Below, piece after piece: positions 8,509 through 17,651 of a stretch of DNA of 64,000 nucleotides. The DNA comes from Zoogloea sp. (GTDB lineage Bacteria > Pseudomonadota > Gammaproteobacteria > Burkholderiales > Rhodocyclaceae). The position numbers and the translations under genes are program-made. The DNA is taken from contig JADKKC010000066.1 of NCBI GenBank assembly GCA_016720685.1, positions 188,001 to 252,000 on the forward strand, read 5' to 3'. Within the stretch, counting starts at the first letter, position 1. Each line of letters begins with the position of its first letter. Below the pieces are notes generated by a model that was not told the origin of the DNA, did not search any database, and saw only the letters and a list, made by a program, of their open reading frames with translations.

Positions 8509-9692
8509 ATGATCGCCTTCCCCCGCACCGCCCTGGCCAACGAGTTGGTCGCCGCCCTGCAAGGCAAGGCCCTGCTAGGTGATGCCCACAACGGCCTGTT
8601 CTTGACCGCCCCCGCCGCACCGGCAAATCCACGTTCCTGCAGGGCGATCTTCGGCCGGCCTTGCAGGCGCAGGGCGTGATCGTGGTGTATGTAGACCTCT
8701 GGGCCGACACCCGACGCGACCCAGGCGGGCTGATCGCCGAAGCCATCGCCCGTGCCCTGGAGCCGCAGCTGGGCGTGGTGGCGCGCACGGCCCGCAGGGC
8801 CGGCCTGGACAAGGTCAAGGTAGGCGGGCTGGAGGTGGACACCAGCAAGATCGGCAAGGTCGACGGCCTGACCCTCGTCGACGCCCTGCGGCGGCTGCAA
8901 GAACACGCCGGCAAGCCGGTGGCGCTGATCATCGACGAGGCCCAGCACGCCCTCACCAGCGAGGCTGGCGAAGCAGCGATGACGGCCCTCAAATCAGCCC
9001 GCGACCAGCTCAACCAGCCCGGCGTGGTGAACCTGATGCTGGTGATGTCTGGCTCGGACCGGGACAAGCTGCTGCGCCTCGTCAACACCGCCGGGGCGCC
9101 CTTCTACGGCTCGCAGATCCAGCGCATGCCCCCCCTGGGGCCGGACTTCATCGCCCACGTCGCCAGCCTGATCGAAGCCCAACGGCCCGAACTCAAGCCA
9201 GTGGATCAGGCCTTGCTGCAGCAGGCCTTCGACGTGTTCGGCCATCGACCTCAGTTCTTCATGGCTGCGCTGGGGCAGGTGCTCAGCCCGCTGGCCGCCC
9301 TGACCGCGCGCTTTGAGCCGGCCCTGCTGGAAGCCGCGCAGCACCAGCAAGCCGAAGACGAAGCTCAGATGGAATCGGACTACCTCGGCCTCAAGCCCAC
9401 CGAACAGGCCGTGCTATGGCGAATGCTGGAGCAAGGCCCGCGCTTCCGCCCCTACGACGCCGAGGCGCTACGCTTCTATCGCGATAAGACCGCCCATCCG
9501 GTGAACGCCGCCCAGGCCCAGCGGGCACTGGAAGCCCTGCGCCAACGCATGCCCGCGCTCATGTGGAAATCCGCCCGCGGCGAATACGCCCTGGAAGACG
9601 CGGCCATGCACCGCTGGTTTGAAAAACGCAGCCAGGCTGGGCAGTGGCCTCCGAGTCCACCGCAGGGCATGTTGCCGCTGGAGGATGAGTGA
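8509..9692 (+). pseudogene. AAA-type ATPase, P-loop broken by a one-base deletion
   Basis: From ATG 8509 the first 37 codons read MIAFPRTALANELVAALQG to GLFLTAP. A one-base loss near 8613 then destroys the P-loop, which would read APRRTGKST in the restored frame, and the rest (from about 8620) is open to 9692. The downstream part contains VVYVDLW, a Walker B ALIIDEAQHAL, a sensor VMSGSDRDKL and a C-terminal winged-helix-like region. Length with the frame restored is about 393 residues. It belongs to the AAA family of stand-alone ATPases with the PRRxGKS P-loop, whose role is poorly known. The break falls exactly in the catalytic loop, so unless it is a sequencing error the product is dead. 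Confidence 0.7.
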
Positions 9693-10051
9693 CACGCAAC
9701 TTGTGCAAATAGGCGCTGGGAGCACGACGCGCGGCCCAAGGGTCAGTGGCTTGGCGTTGCGGCGGGCGGCAGATCGATGGGGAGCCGCGACCCACGCGCA
9801 AGCCAAAGAAGTCGGAGCTAGTGCCAAAGCTCGGCGGACTGGCAATCCACGCGCCGCCGCGCAATAAGTGAGGAAGAGCACACCGTTGAAGCGGCGATCG
9901 AGGTTTGCGGTCGGGCAGGCTTCCGCCCTCCACCTCCACCTCCACCACCTCCACCCTATCCCCGAAGTAGTACCAGAGTAGTATTTCCCGCGGCCCGCGC
10001 GGCTGGCCTAATGAACTCAATCCCCAACCCCTTTCAGAGAAGGAGTTTCAG
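9693..10051. other. Intergenic region with CCTCCA simple repeat
   Basis: No gene is supported here. The only structure seen is a CCTCCA/CCACCT microsatellite at about 9928-9955. A good ribosome binding site (AAGGAG) lies just ahead of the GcvT-family gene at 10052. Confidence 0.5.
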
Positions 10052-11179
10052 ATGAGTTCATGGAGACTTTCGGTCCTCGCCGACCGCCATCGCGCCCTGG
10101 GTTCCGGTCTCGAAGACTGGAACGGCATGGGCACCGCATGGACCTATTCCACCAATCTGGCCGACGAGCACGCCGCGATCCGCACCAAGGCCGGCCTGAT
10201 GGACGTGTCGGGCCTCAAGAAGATGCACATCATCGGCCCCCACGCCGAAGCGCTGATCAACTTTGCCACCACCCGCAACGTCAGCAAGCTTTACCCGGGC
10301 AAGTCGGTGTACGCCTGCATGCTCAACGAAGCCGGCAAGTTCATCGACGACTGCGTGATCTACCGCAACGGGCCCAACGCCTTCATGGTGGTGCATGGCT
10401 CCGGCGCCGGCCACGAGATCCTGACCCGCGGCGCGGTGGGCCGCAACGTCGCGGTGCTGTTCGACGACGACCTGCACGACCTCTCCCTGCAGGGGCCGGC
10501 GGCGGTGGACTTCCTCGCCAGGCACGTGCCGGGCATCCGCGATCTGAACTACTTCCATCACCTGCAGACCACCCTCTTCGGGCGGCCGGTGATGCTGTCG
10601 CGCACCGGCTACACCGGCGAGCGCGGCTACGAGATCTTCTGCAAGGCGGCCGACGCGCCGCTGATCTGGGACACCATCGTCGCCGAGGGCAAGGCGCTGG
10701 GCATCATGCCCTGCTCCTTCACCGCCCTCGACTGGCTGCGGGTCGAGAGCTACCTGCTGTTCTACCCCTACGACAACTCCGACATGTACCCGATGGAAGG
10801 CCAGCCCATCGGCGACAGCCTGTGGGAACTGGGCCTCGACTTCACCGTGTCGCCGGGCAAGAAGGACTTTCGCGGCGCCGCCGAGCACTACCGCCTGCAG
10901 GGCCGCGAACGCTTCAAGATCTACGGCGTGGAACTGGCCACGAAGGAAGCGGCGCTGGGCGGCGACGCCCTCTACGACGGAGAAACCCAGGTCGGCCTGG
11001 TTACCTGCGGCATGTACTCGCGCCTGACCGAGCGCTCGATGGCCATCGCCCGCCTCGACCCGGCCTACGCCGTGGCCGGACGCAAGCTGCAACTACGCGG
11101 TGCCAGCCTGAGCTGCGCGGCCACCCACACCCTGCCCTTCGACGATCCGGACAAGACCAAGCGCACCGCCAAGGGCTGA
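10052..11179 (+). CDS. GcvT-family folate-dependent (amino)methyltransferase
   Basis: 375 residues with a strong ribosome binding site (AAGGAG). The protein has the GCV_T fold seen in aminomethyltransferases and folate-dependent demethylases: a DVSGLKKMHIIGP block near residue 50, LSRTGYTGERGYEIF near 185-200 and a C-terminal GCV_T_C part (SMAIARLD). The family moves one-carbon units from amines, sulfonium or methoxy compounds to tetrahydrofolate. Glycine cleavage itself is unlikely because gcvH and gcvP are absent. The next gene downstream is a purU copy followed by a folD stub, so a role in C1-folate handling of an N-methyl compound is the best guess. The exact substrate is unknown. Confidence 0.75.
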   Translation: MSSWRLSVLADRHRALGSGLEDWNGMGTAWTYSTNLADEHAAIRTKAGLMDVSGLKKMHIIGPHAEALINFATTRNVSKLYPGKSVYACMLNEAGKFIDDCVIYRNGPNAFMVVHGSGAGHEILTRGAVGRNVAVLFDDDLHDLSLQGPAAVDFLARHVPGIRDLNYFHHLQTTLFGRPVMLSRTGYTGERGYEIFCKAADAPLIWDTIVAEGKALGIMPCSFTALDWLRVESYLLFYPYDNSDMYPMEGQPIGDSLWELGLDFTVSPGKKDFRGAAEHYRLQGRERFKIYGVELATKEAALGGDALYDGETQVGLVTCGMYSRLTERSMAIARLDPAYAVAGRKLQLRGASLSCAATHTLPFDDPDKTKRTAKG

Positions 11180-11314
11180 GCGCTGAAGAGCGACGTGCAC
11201 GTGTAGGGGCAACTGACCTTGCCCCTACATCGCCCAGTCATCGCTCCCACGGAGCCGCCCCGCCCCCGAACGAACCAATGGCCCTCCAGAGGCCGAGCAC
11301 AAGGACAACAGCCC

Positions 11315-12179
11315 ATGAGCGCCCCTAACCGTCGCTACACCCTTTCCCTGTCCTGCCCCGATCGGGTCGGCATCGTCGCCGCCGTCAGCGCCTTTCTGGC
11401 CCGCCATCAGGGCTGGATCACCGAGGCCAGCCACCACGCCGACGCCGAAGCCAGGCGCTTCTTCATGCGCCAGGAGCTCCTCGCCGACTCCCCTGCCCTT
11501 CGGCATCGACGCCCTGCGCGACAGGTTCGCCCCCATCGCCGCCGAGTTCGACATGGACTGGCGCATCAGCGACAGCGCACGCAAAAGCGCGTGGTGATCC
11601 TGGTGTCCAAGCAGGAGCACTGCCTGTACGACCTGCTGGCGCGCTGGCAGGCGGACGAGCTGAACATCGAGATCCCCTGCGTCATCTCCAACCACGAAAC
11701 CTTCCGTGGCTTCGTCGAGTGGCACGGCATTCCCTTCCACCACGTGCCCGTCACTCCCGACAACAAGCCCGCCGCCTACGCCAAGGTCGCCGACCTCTTC
11801 CGCGAGGCCGAGGGCGACGTGATGGTGCTGGCCCGCTACATGCAGATCCTGTCCCCCGAACTCTGCGAGAACTACCCGGGCCAGATCATCAACATCCACC
11901 ACAGCTTCCTGCCCAGCTTCGCCGGCGCCAAGCCTTACCACCAGGCCTACACCCGCGGCGTCAAGCTCATCGGCGCCACCTGCCACTACGTGACCAGCGA
12001 GCTGGATCAGGGCCCGATCATCGAGCAGGACGTGATCCGCGTCGATCACTCCGACGCCCCCGACGACCTCGTGCGCTACGGCAAGGACATCGAGGAAGGC
12101 CGTGCTCGCCCGCGGACTGCGCTACCACCTCGAAGACCGGGTGCTCGTGCATGGCAACAAGACTGTCGTTTTCCGCTGA
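11315..12179 (+). pseudogene. purU: purU copy 1, three frameshifts
   Basis: Formyltetrahydrofolate deformylase (hydrolyses 10-formyl-THF to formate and THF), nearly identical to the intact copy at 26041. Compared with that copy it has one extra C near 11491 (CTCCCCTG), one missing A near 11586 (AAAA instead of AAAAAA after CGC) and one extra G near 12095 (GAGGAAGG). The ACT domain start, the central formyltransferase motif NIHHSFLPSF and the end at TGA 12177-12179 are all recognisable. The first two changes compensate, so only about 30 codons there are misread. The third destroys the last ~25 residues. It is either a decaying duplicate or carries sequencing errors at homopolymers. Confidence 0.8.
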
Positions 12180-12220
12180 CCGCCCGGATCATCGACGGCA
12201 AAGCCCTGTCCAGACAGTTC
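12180..12220 (+). pseudogene. folD: folD 5' stub
   Basis: Directly after the purU copy 1 stop, the bases match the first ~14 codons of the intact folD at 37768 (IIDGKALSRQ in both), with only a few substitutions. The match ends abruptly at base 12220 where a GTCGGGTTA palindrome begins. The folD start would overlap the purU stop (xTGA), suggesting that purU and folD were once translationally coupled here. Confidence 0.8.
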
Positions 12221-12250
12221 GTCGGGTTACGCCCTGCGGGCCAACCCGAC
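12221..12250. repeat. GTCGGGTTA palindromic repeat
   Basis: Imperfect palindrome with arms GTCGGGTTA and (T/C)AACCCGAC around a GC-rich centre. The same element occurs at 12584-12610, within the array at 21.5-22.7 kb, at 36325-36358 and 36374-36403, and as a half copy at 37707-37724. Here it marks the point where folD is cut. Confidence 0.8.
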
Positions 12251-12255
12251 CCTGC

Positions 12256-12610
12256 TGAAGAGGGCGCGTTAGGCCGATCCCCAGCGGTTTTCCGTTCGCT
12301 GACGGAGACCAACCGCTTTCCGCTATTTGACGTTTCGTTGGCCGGGTCGCGCCCCGGCGGGCGCCCCACTTTCTTGCTTCGCCAAGAAAGTGGGCAAAGA
12401 AGGCGACCCTGCTCCACCGGTCGTCGGCGTAGCCGACGACTCCCCTGCGCTGCTCGGCGGTTCAGAAGGGGCTCTCAGCAGACACCGAGGCTTTACTGAA
12501 GCACCTTGTGCCATCAACGAACACGATCACCCCGCGCGTCTGTCCGAAATGGCTGCCTTCGTCGCCATGCCCGATCATGGGCTGTCGGGTTACGCTGCGC
12601 TAACCCGACC
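12256..12610. repeat. Long interspersed repeat, copy A
   Basis: About 355 bases beginning TGAAGAGGGCGCG and ending with the GTCGGGTTA palindrome. Inside is a perfect 12-base hairpin, CCCACTTTCTTG and CAAGAAAGTGGG (12365-12394), with a 6-base loop. Further copies lie in the 21553-23090 array. It contains short open frames in several phases but nothing protein-like that is conserved across copies. Confidence 0.8.
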
Positions 12611-12709
12611 TGCCTTAACTATTTTGCCAAAGGAGGGGCGCTGCAGGCACTTGTGCCAAACCGCGAATTATGGACGTCACCAAAAAACAGGAACAATCCA
12701 GGTGGGCAA

Positions 12710-12999
12710 ATGATGGATAGGGAAAATCTGAAAAATCTAGCCATTGCGCTGGAAAAAGAAATGAAAAATTGTGCTGAAAATTCACTTGAAGTAGCAAGGC
12801 TTTCTGAGTACCAGCCTTTAGCAAGAGCCATTGAGCGCGCCAAGAAATGGAAATCGAGAAACCTGAAGGGTTGCCTGGAATCTCATGGTGGTTGTCGGAG
12901 ACCAATATTCGCTCTTTCAGAAGCCTGGAACTTGCCATTAACAATTTTTGCTGGTTCTTGGAAGGCCTGGATAAACAATATCCTGATGCGCAAGGGTAA
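12710..12999 (+). pseudogene. Small AT-richer gene, frameshifted; unknown
   Basis: ATG 12710 (or 12713) follows AGGTGGG. The first ~45 codons read MMDRENLKNLAIALEKEMKN and on. Near 12845 a one-base loss at an A run moves the sensible reading to another frame (EKPEGLPGISWWLSETN, then FCWFLEGLDKQYPDAQ) ending with TAA at 12997-12999, about 96 residues. Base composition is clearly lower in GC than the surroundings, suggesting transfer. The acidic, compact protein with tryptophans recalls immunity proteins of toxin systems, but I do not recognise a family and no toxin gene is adjacent. Confidence 0.5.
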
Positions 13000-13059
13000 G
13001 CGCATCGGCCCCGAGACGCGCAATACCGTTCATTCAAGGTGAATCCAGTAAAATAATTC

Positions 13060-13365
13060 GTGACTCCGGGTAACAGTCCGCTACCGAGTGGGAGCGTGCT
13101 GTTTGAAGCTGGCCAATATGGTGAATGGATTGCCGAGATGGTGATGGCGTCCTGGGAAGATAAAGCTTGTTCGGTTTGCCGCAGGAAGTGGGAAACTGGC
13201 GAGCAGCCCAGTCGTTTAGGTATTAGTCTTGCTCGAAATGCATATCTTCATCGATGTGATGTATGCGGGACTCATTGGGAGCAACGTGAGCGTTATGCGG
13301 ATACGATTTCCGCTGAGGATGCGGCCATTTACTATCCTGATTTTTTTGAAAATCAGTTTCTATGA
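13060..13365 (+). CDS. Small putative zinc-binding protein, unknown
   Basis: 101 residues from a GTG at 13060; a later GTG at 13096 (VLFEAGQYGEWIAEM) is also possible. Two CxxC knuckles, CSVC (about 38-41) and CDVC (about 71-74), suggest a structural zinc, and the C-terminus ends in an ISAEDAAIYYPDFF stretch. Like its neighbour it is AT-richer than the flanking genes, and both may have arrived together. Function not recognised. An immunity-type role is a guess. Confidence 0.5.
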   Translation: MTPGNSPLPSGSVLFEAGQYGEWIAEMVMASWEDKACSVCRRKWETGEQPSRLGISLARNAYLHRCDVCGTHWEQRERYADTISAEDAAIYYPDFFENQFL

Positions 13366-13439
13366 AAAGCCTTGCCCCTGCCCTACAACCTGACGGCGCA
13401 AAATGGTGGTCGCGGATTCAGGAAATAAACCAGATAACA

Positions 13440-14339
13440 TTATTCTGAATGGTCGCAAAGGTAACCACGAACAAAACTCTTGAAGCTTTCCGCTGCGGGG
13501 GTCAGCGATCGATTGTTCTGGGTGAACGTGAAGAATCGTCGATGGATGACCGGCATCACCAGCGGGCGCATTTCGAGCTGATAGAGTTCAATTAGCGAAG
13601 AGGCGTAGATGATGCACGCGGTCACACCGAGCCCAGCGTGGACCATCGCCAATGCCGTGGACATGAACGCCACTTCGTTCGTCGGCGCAAAACTAATATC
13701 TACCGCCGCTTCCCGCAAATCCAGCATCAGGCGTTCGGTGAATTGTCCCTGGAGCGAGATGAATGGGTAGGCGGCCAGGTCCGCCCAACTGACTTCGCGC
13801 ATCTGGCTCAGCGGGTGGCCCCTGGGGAATACCGCGATGAAACGGCCGTCAAACAGGCTTTCGGCCGTGATATCGGAGTTCGGGTCACGTTCCGGACCGA
13901 TGCCGAAGTCGACCTCCCCGGAAAACACACGCGACACGATGCTTTCGACGACGGAGTCGACGAGCTTCACACTGATGTCGGGATGCTCGTTGTTGTAGGC
14001 CGCGATGATCTCCGGCAGCACGGTGGCTGCCATGAGCTGCGGGGCGGCGACCCTGACGAACCCCGACTTGAGGGATTTCCGTTCGGACACGTCGGTCAGC
14101 ACCCGGTCGAGGTCGCTCAGTATCTTTTCGACGAGAGGGAATAGCTCGCGCCCCATGTCCGACAAGTGAATCCGCCGGGTGCTGCGGTCTACAACGCGTA
14201 CGCCCAAAGTCTGCTCAAGCTCCTTGATCAGCCCGGACAGTGCCGACTGGGAGATGTACAGGCTTTCGGCGGCCAGGGTGAAGCTCCCGGTTCGAGCCAC
14301 GGCGACGAATGCTCTGAGTTGGCGCAGGGTGATATTCAT
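13440..14339 (-). CDS. LysR-family transcriptional regulator
   Basis: 299 residues: N-terminal winged helix-turn-helix (LRQLRAFVAVARTGSFTLAA, then SQSALSGLIKELEQ) followed by the LysR substrate-binding domain. It is divergent from the catabolic operon starting at 14471, the usual arrangement in which the regulator activates the operon in response to a pathway intermediate. Its own start ATG 14339 borders the 131-base shared control region. Confidence 0.85.
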   Translation of the reverse strand: MNITLRQLRAFVAVARTGSFTLAAESLYISQSALSGLIKELEQTLGVRVVDRSTRRIHLSDMGRELFPLVEKILSDLDRVLTDVSERKSLKSGFVRVAAPQLMAATVLPEIIAAYNNEHPDISVKLVDSVVESIVSRVFSGEVDFGIGPERDPNSDITAESLFDGRFIAVFPRGHPLSQMREVSWADLAAYPFISLQGQFTERLMLDLREAAVDISFAPTNEVAFMSTALAMVHAGLGVTACIIYASSLIELYQLEMRPLVMPVIHRRFFTFTQNNRSLTPAAESFKSFVRGYLCDHSE

Positions 14340-14470
14340 AGGGTAAACCGATTTATCAATCGCAAAAAACGGTTGGAATTGTATAAATCAAAAGCATTTA
14401 ATGCATTCAATCCTGCGCAGGACGTATCTGAACCCGCCGAAGTGTTTATACAGATATTTGGAGACGAACG
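14340..14470. promoter_or_regulatory. Divergent LysR / catabolic operon control region
   Basis: AT-rich 131 bases. Two dyads can be seen: GATTTAT (14350-14356) with ATAAATC (14383-14389), and an 11-base palindrome GCATTTAATGC (14394-14404). Either could hold the LysR site (T-N11-A class). A ribosome binding site GGAGACG precedes the first gene. Confidence 0.5.
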
Positions 14471-14992
14471 ATGCAAATTATCAAGAGAATTCACCACGTG
14501 GCCTACCGCTGTAAGGACGCCAAAGAGACGGTCGAATGGTACGGGAAATACCTGGACATGAACTTCATCCTGGCCATTGCCGAAGATCAAGTTCCTTCGA
14601 CCAAGGAGCCGGACCTCTACATGCACGTCTTTCTGGATGCGGGTAACGGCAGCATTCTGGCCTTCTTCGAATTGCCGACCAAGCCTGAAATGGGGCGCGA
14701 TCCGAACACGCCGATCTGGACCCAGCACCTGGCGATGGAAGTCGAGTCGGTCGACGTCATGTTGAAAGTCAAGGCCAAGCTGGAGGCCGATGGCATTTCG
14801 GTGGTCGGGCCTACCGATCACACCATTTTCAAATCAATTTACTTCTTCGATCCGAATGGCCATCGCCTGGAACTGGCGGCGAATACCGGGACGCCGAAGA
14901 TGGCGACAATGCTCGATGAAGTGAAGTGGGAGATGCTCAACGAGTGGGCCAAAGACCAAGCGAGCGCCCCAGCACGCGCGTTGGATGCATGA
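14471..14992 (+). CDS. VOC-family metalloprotein of the aromatic operon
   Basis: 173 residues with one vicinal-oxygen-chelate unit pair. Likely metal ligands are His in IHHVAYRC (near residue 8), His in TQHLAMEV (about 83) and Glu in HRLELAAN (about 136), a two-His-one-carboxylate pattern as in glyoxalases and extradiol dioxygenases. It is too short for 4-hydroxyphenylpyruvate dioxygenase. As the first gene of the operon and the only candidate for a metal-dependent step upstream of the FAH-type hydrolase, it could be a ring-cleaving enzyme or an isomerase or lyase. The family alone does not decide this. Confidence 0.65.
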   Translation: MQIIKRIHHVAYRCKDAKETVEWYGKYLDMNFILAIAEDQVPSTKEPDLYMHVFLDAGNGSILAFFELPTKPEMGRDPNTPIWTQHLAMEVESVDVMLKVKAKLEADGISVVGPTDHTIFKSIYFFDPNGHRLELAANTGTPKMATMLDEVKWEMLNEWAKDQASAPARALDA

Positions 14993-15156
14993 CGGCAGCT
15001 ATTCAGCGTAAGTAATATCGATCCGTACCATGGGGGTGCCAAACCGCACTCTCAGGCATGTAACCGATCAACCGAATTAAGGTACATCAGCGCGATCTTA
15101 GAATCGTTGGTCTCGCTTCGTCTGAAACGAGCCCAGGGTGGCCAGGAGACAATTAA

Positions 15157-16503
15157 ATGACTTCAACTTCAAAAATTGACGTCGTCAAGCTGATTGATGA
15201 AAGTCCAATTGGCAAGTTCCAGTGGTGGATTTTTATCCTGTGTGGAATTTGCATGGTACTTGACGGCTTCGACGTTCAGGCGATGGGCTATGTAGCCCCC
15301 GCATTACTTCAGGACTGGCATGTCGATAAGTCCTCCCTCGGGCCGGTGTTCGGCGCCGGGCTGTTCGGACTGCTCATCGGCTCGCTGGTGTTCAGCATGG
15401 TCGCCGACAAGCTCGGACGACGTCCCGTTCTCATCGTTTCGACGTTCTTCTTTGGCTTGTGCATGTTGGCCACGCCGTTTTCCAGCACGATCCAAGAACT
15501 GATCACCATTCGATTCATCACCGGCCTGGGCCTCGGCGCCATCATGCCGAATTCGATGGCGCTGTGCGGCGAGTTCAGCCCGAAGCGCAAGCGAATCTCG
15601 ATCATGATGTTGATTTCCTGCGGCTTCACGGTCGGCGCCATGTTCGGCGGCGTCGTCTCCGCCGCATTGATCCCGACCTATGGCTGGCAATCGGTGTTTT
15701 ATCTCGGCGGCGTGCTGCCGCTGATCATCGCCGGCCTGATGATCGTTTATCTGCCGGAGTCCATCCAGTTCCAGGTGCTTTCCGGCAAGAGCTCCTCCAC
15801 TACGTGGGCAGTCCTCAAGAAAGTCCTTCCGCTGCAGCGCGTTCCGGAAGACGCGGAGCTGGTGGTCGCCGAGCGCAACAGCAGCGGCGTTCCCGTCATG
15901 GCGCTCTTCCAGGAGGGTCGGACGGTCGGAACGCTGGCGATCTGGGCGGTCAGCTTCCTCAACATGATCGCGCTCTACTTCCTGTCCAACTGGCTGCCGA
16001 CGATCGCCAAGCTGGCGGGCCTTAGCCTCGAGAACGCCGTCCTGGTCGGCGCCACGCTGCAACTGGGCGGAACCTTCGGCACCATCGCGATGGGCGGAAT
16101 GATCGACCGCATCGGGTTCAAGCGGGTGCTGGTGCCGTGCTTTGCGACGGCGGCCGTGTTCATCGCCCTGATCGGCCATTCCGTGGGCGCCATCGCGCTG
16201 CTGTTCGTCATCGTCTTCGTCACCGGCTTCGCCGTCGTCGGCGGCCAGCCGGCCATCAATGCCATGGCCGCCAACTACTACCCGACCGCCCTGCGGACGA
16301 CCGGCGTCGGCTACAGCCTGGGCGTCGGTCGCATTGGCTCGGTGATCGGTCCGGTCGTCGGCGGACAGCTGATCGGCCTGAACTGGGGACAGGAGAGCCT
16401 GTTTCACCTGGTCGCCGTGCCGTCCGTCTTCATTGTCCTGATCCTGCTCTTCGGTGCCCGCACTGTGCAGGCAGTGCCCGCCAATCCAGCCGTCGCCCAC
16501 TAA
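15157..16503 (+). CDS. AAHS-family aromatic acid:H+ symporter (MFS)
   Basis: 448 residues, twelve predicted membrane helices. The AAHS signature is clear: LDGFDVQAMGYVAPAL in the first helix and the MFS loop DKLGRRPVL after helix 2. The family imports aromatic acids such as 4-hydroxybenzoate, protocatechuate or gentisate with protons. ATG 15157 is preceded by GGAGA. Its place between the VOC and FAH genes indicates that it carries the substrate of this pathway. Confidence 0.85.
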   Translation: MTSTSKIDVVKLIDESPIGKFQWWIFILCGICMVLDGFDVQAMGYVAPALLQDWHVDKSSLGPVFGAGLFGLLIGSLVFSMVADKLGRRPVLIVSTFFFGLCMLATPFSSTIQELITIRFITGLGLGAIMPNSMALCGEFSPKRKRISIMMLISCGFTVGAMFGGVVSAALIPTYGWQSVFYLGGVLPLIIAGLMIVYLPESIQFQVLSGKSSSTTWAVLKKVLPLQRVPEDAELVVAERNSSGVPVMALFQEGRTVGTLAIWAVSFLNMIALYFLSNWLPTIAKLAGLSLENAVLVGATLQLGGTFGTIAMGGMIDRIGFKRVLVPCFATAAVFIALIGHSVGAIALLFVIVFVTGFAVVGGQPAINAMAANYYPTALRTTGVGYSLGVGRIGSVIGPVVGGQLIGLNWGQESLFHLVAVPSVFIVLILLFGARTVQAVPANPAVAH

Positions 16504-16509
16504 AAGAAG

Positions 16510-16544
16510 TAGCGCGCCGCCCCGCCCGACGGCGGGGCGCGCTA
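16510..16544. terminator. Strong GC hairpin between transporter and FAH genes
   Basis: Arms TAGCGCGC and GCGCGCTA continue inward to pair CCCCGCC with GGCGGGG, with a two-base bulge. No T-run follows, so it is more likely an mRNA-stabilising or attenuating hairpin inside the operon than a full terminator. Confidence 0.5.
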
Positions 16545-16574
16545 GCCCCATCACATCGAACTTGGAGAAAGAGC

Positions 16575-17591
16575 ATGAAACTGGCCACCTTGAAGAGCAG
16601 CAGCCGTGACGGCGTGCTGGTCGTCGTGAATCGCAACCTGACCCTTTGCCTGGCGGTTCCCGCCATCGCCCGCACCCTGCAGGAAGCGCTGGACAACTGG
16701 GATGCCGTGGAAGGCAAGCTGCGTGCAACCTACGATGCGTTGAACCAGGGGCAGGTGCAGGACGCACAGGCCTTTGACCCGGCACAATGCCACTCGCCGC
16801 TGCCGCGGGCCTACCAGTGGGCTGACGGTTCGGCCTACGTGAATCACGTCGAACTGGTGCGCCGGGCACGGGGAGCCGAGTTGCCGCCGGAATTCTGGAC
16901 CGATCCCCTGATGTACCAGGGCGGCTCCGACTCCTTCGCCGGGCCGCGCGATCCGATCGCCATCCGTTCGGAAGAGTGGGGTATCGATCTCGAGGCCGAA
17001 GTCGCGGTGATCACCGGCGATATTCCCATGGGCGCCACACCGGCGCAGGCGGCAGACGGCATTCGTCTGATCATGCTCGTCAACGACTGGTCGCTGCGCA
17101 ACCTGATCCCGGCCGAGTTCGCGAAGGGGTTCGGCTTCTTTCAGTCGAAGCCTGCATCGGCTTTCAGCCCGGTCGCCGTTACGCCGGATGAACTGGGCGA
17201 CGATTGGCGCGAGGGCAAGGCCCACCGGCCGCTGACGGTCCATCTCAACGATGCGCTCTTCGGCAAGCCCGATGCGGGCCAGGACATGACCTTCAACTTC
17301 CCGCAATTGATCGCCCATGTCGCCAAGACCCGCGAACTGGAAGCGGGTTCCATCATCGGCTCCGGAACCGTGTCGAACAAGCAGGGCGATCTGCATGGTT
17401 CGTCAATTGCCAATGGCGGCGTCGGTTACTGCTGCCTGGCGGAAGTCCGGATGTACGAGACGATCGAGATGGGCAAGCCGCAAACGTCCTTCCTGAAGTT
17501 TGGGGACAGCGTGAAGATCGAAATGTTCGATCGCAATGGCCAGAGCCTGTTCGGTGCGATCGAGCAGCGGGTCCAACCATACGCAGCATGA
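16575..17591 (+). CDS. Fumarylacetoacetate hydrolase family protein
   Basis: 338 residues with an N-terminal extension domain (about 1-70) followed by the FAH fold. Metal ligands are visible in IDLEAEVAVITGD (about 138-150), and the KPASAFSPVAVTPDE and SGTVSNKQGD motifs of true fumarylacetoacetase-like proteins are present. Predicted reaction: hydrolysis of fumarylacetoacetate (or a close acylpyruvate) to fumarate plus acetoacetate. The isomerase gene 60 bases downstream and the AtoDA genes that follow fit the acetoacetate product. GGAG precedes ATG 16575. Confidence 0.8.
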   Translation: MKLATLKSSSRDGVLVVVNRNLTLCLAVPAIARTLQEALDNWDAVEGKLRATYDALNQGQVQDAQAFDPAQCHSPLPRAYQWADGSAYVNHVELVRRARGAELPPEFWTDPLMYQGGSDSFAGPRDPIAIRSEEWGIDLEAEVAVITGDIPMGATPAQAADGIRLIMLVNDWSLRNLIPAEFAKGFGFFQSKPASAFSPVAVTPDELGDDWREGKAHRPLTVHLNDALFGKPDAGQDMTFNFPQLIAHVAKTRELEAGSIIGSGTVSNKQGDLHGSSIANGGVGYCCLAEVRMYETIEMGKPQTSFLKFGDSVKIEMFDRNGQSLFGAIEQRVQPYAA

Positions 17592-17651
17592 GAAACCAGG
17601 GCCCGGGAGCCATCGCAGATGATTCCCGCCCTCTTTTGGACAAACACCGCT

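Noticed and set aside
9928..9955. CCTCCA microsatellite as a coding repeat
   Set aside because: It is low-complexity sequence without a supported gene on either strand.
12327..12713. Open frames of 80-130 codons inside the long repeats here and at 21.6-22.9 kb
   Set aside because: They change frame between copies, contain the palindromes and hairpins, and show no conserved start or ribosome binding site. They are repeat DNA rather than genes.
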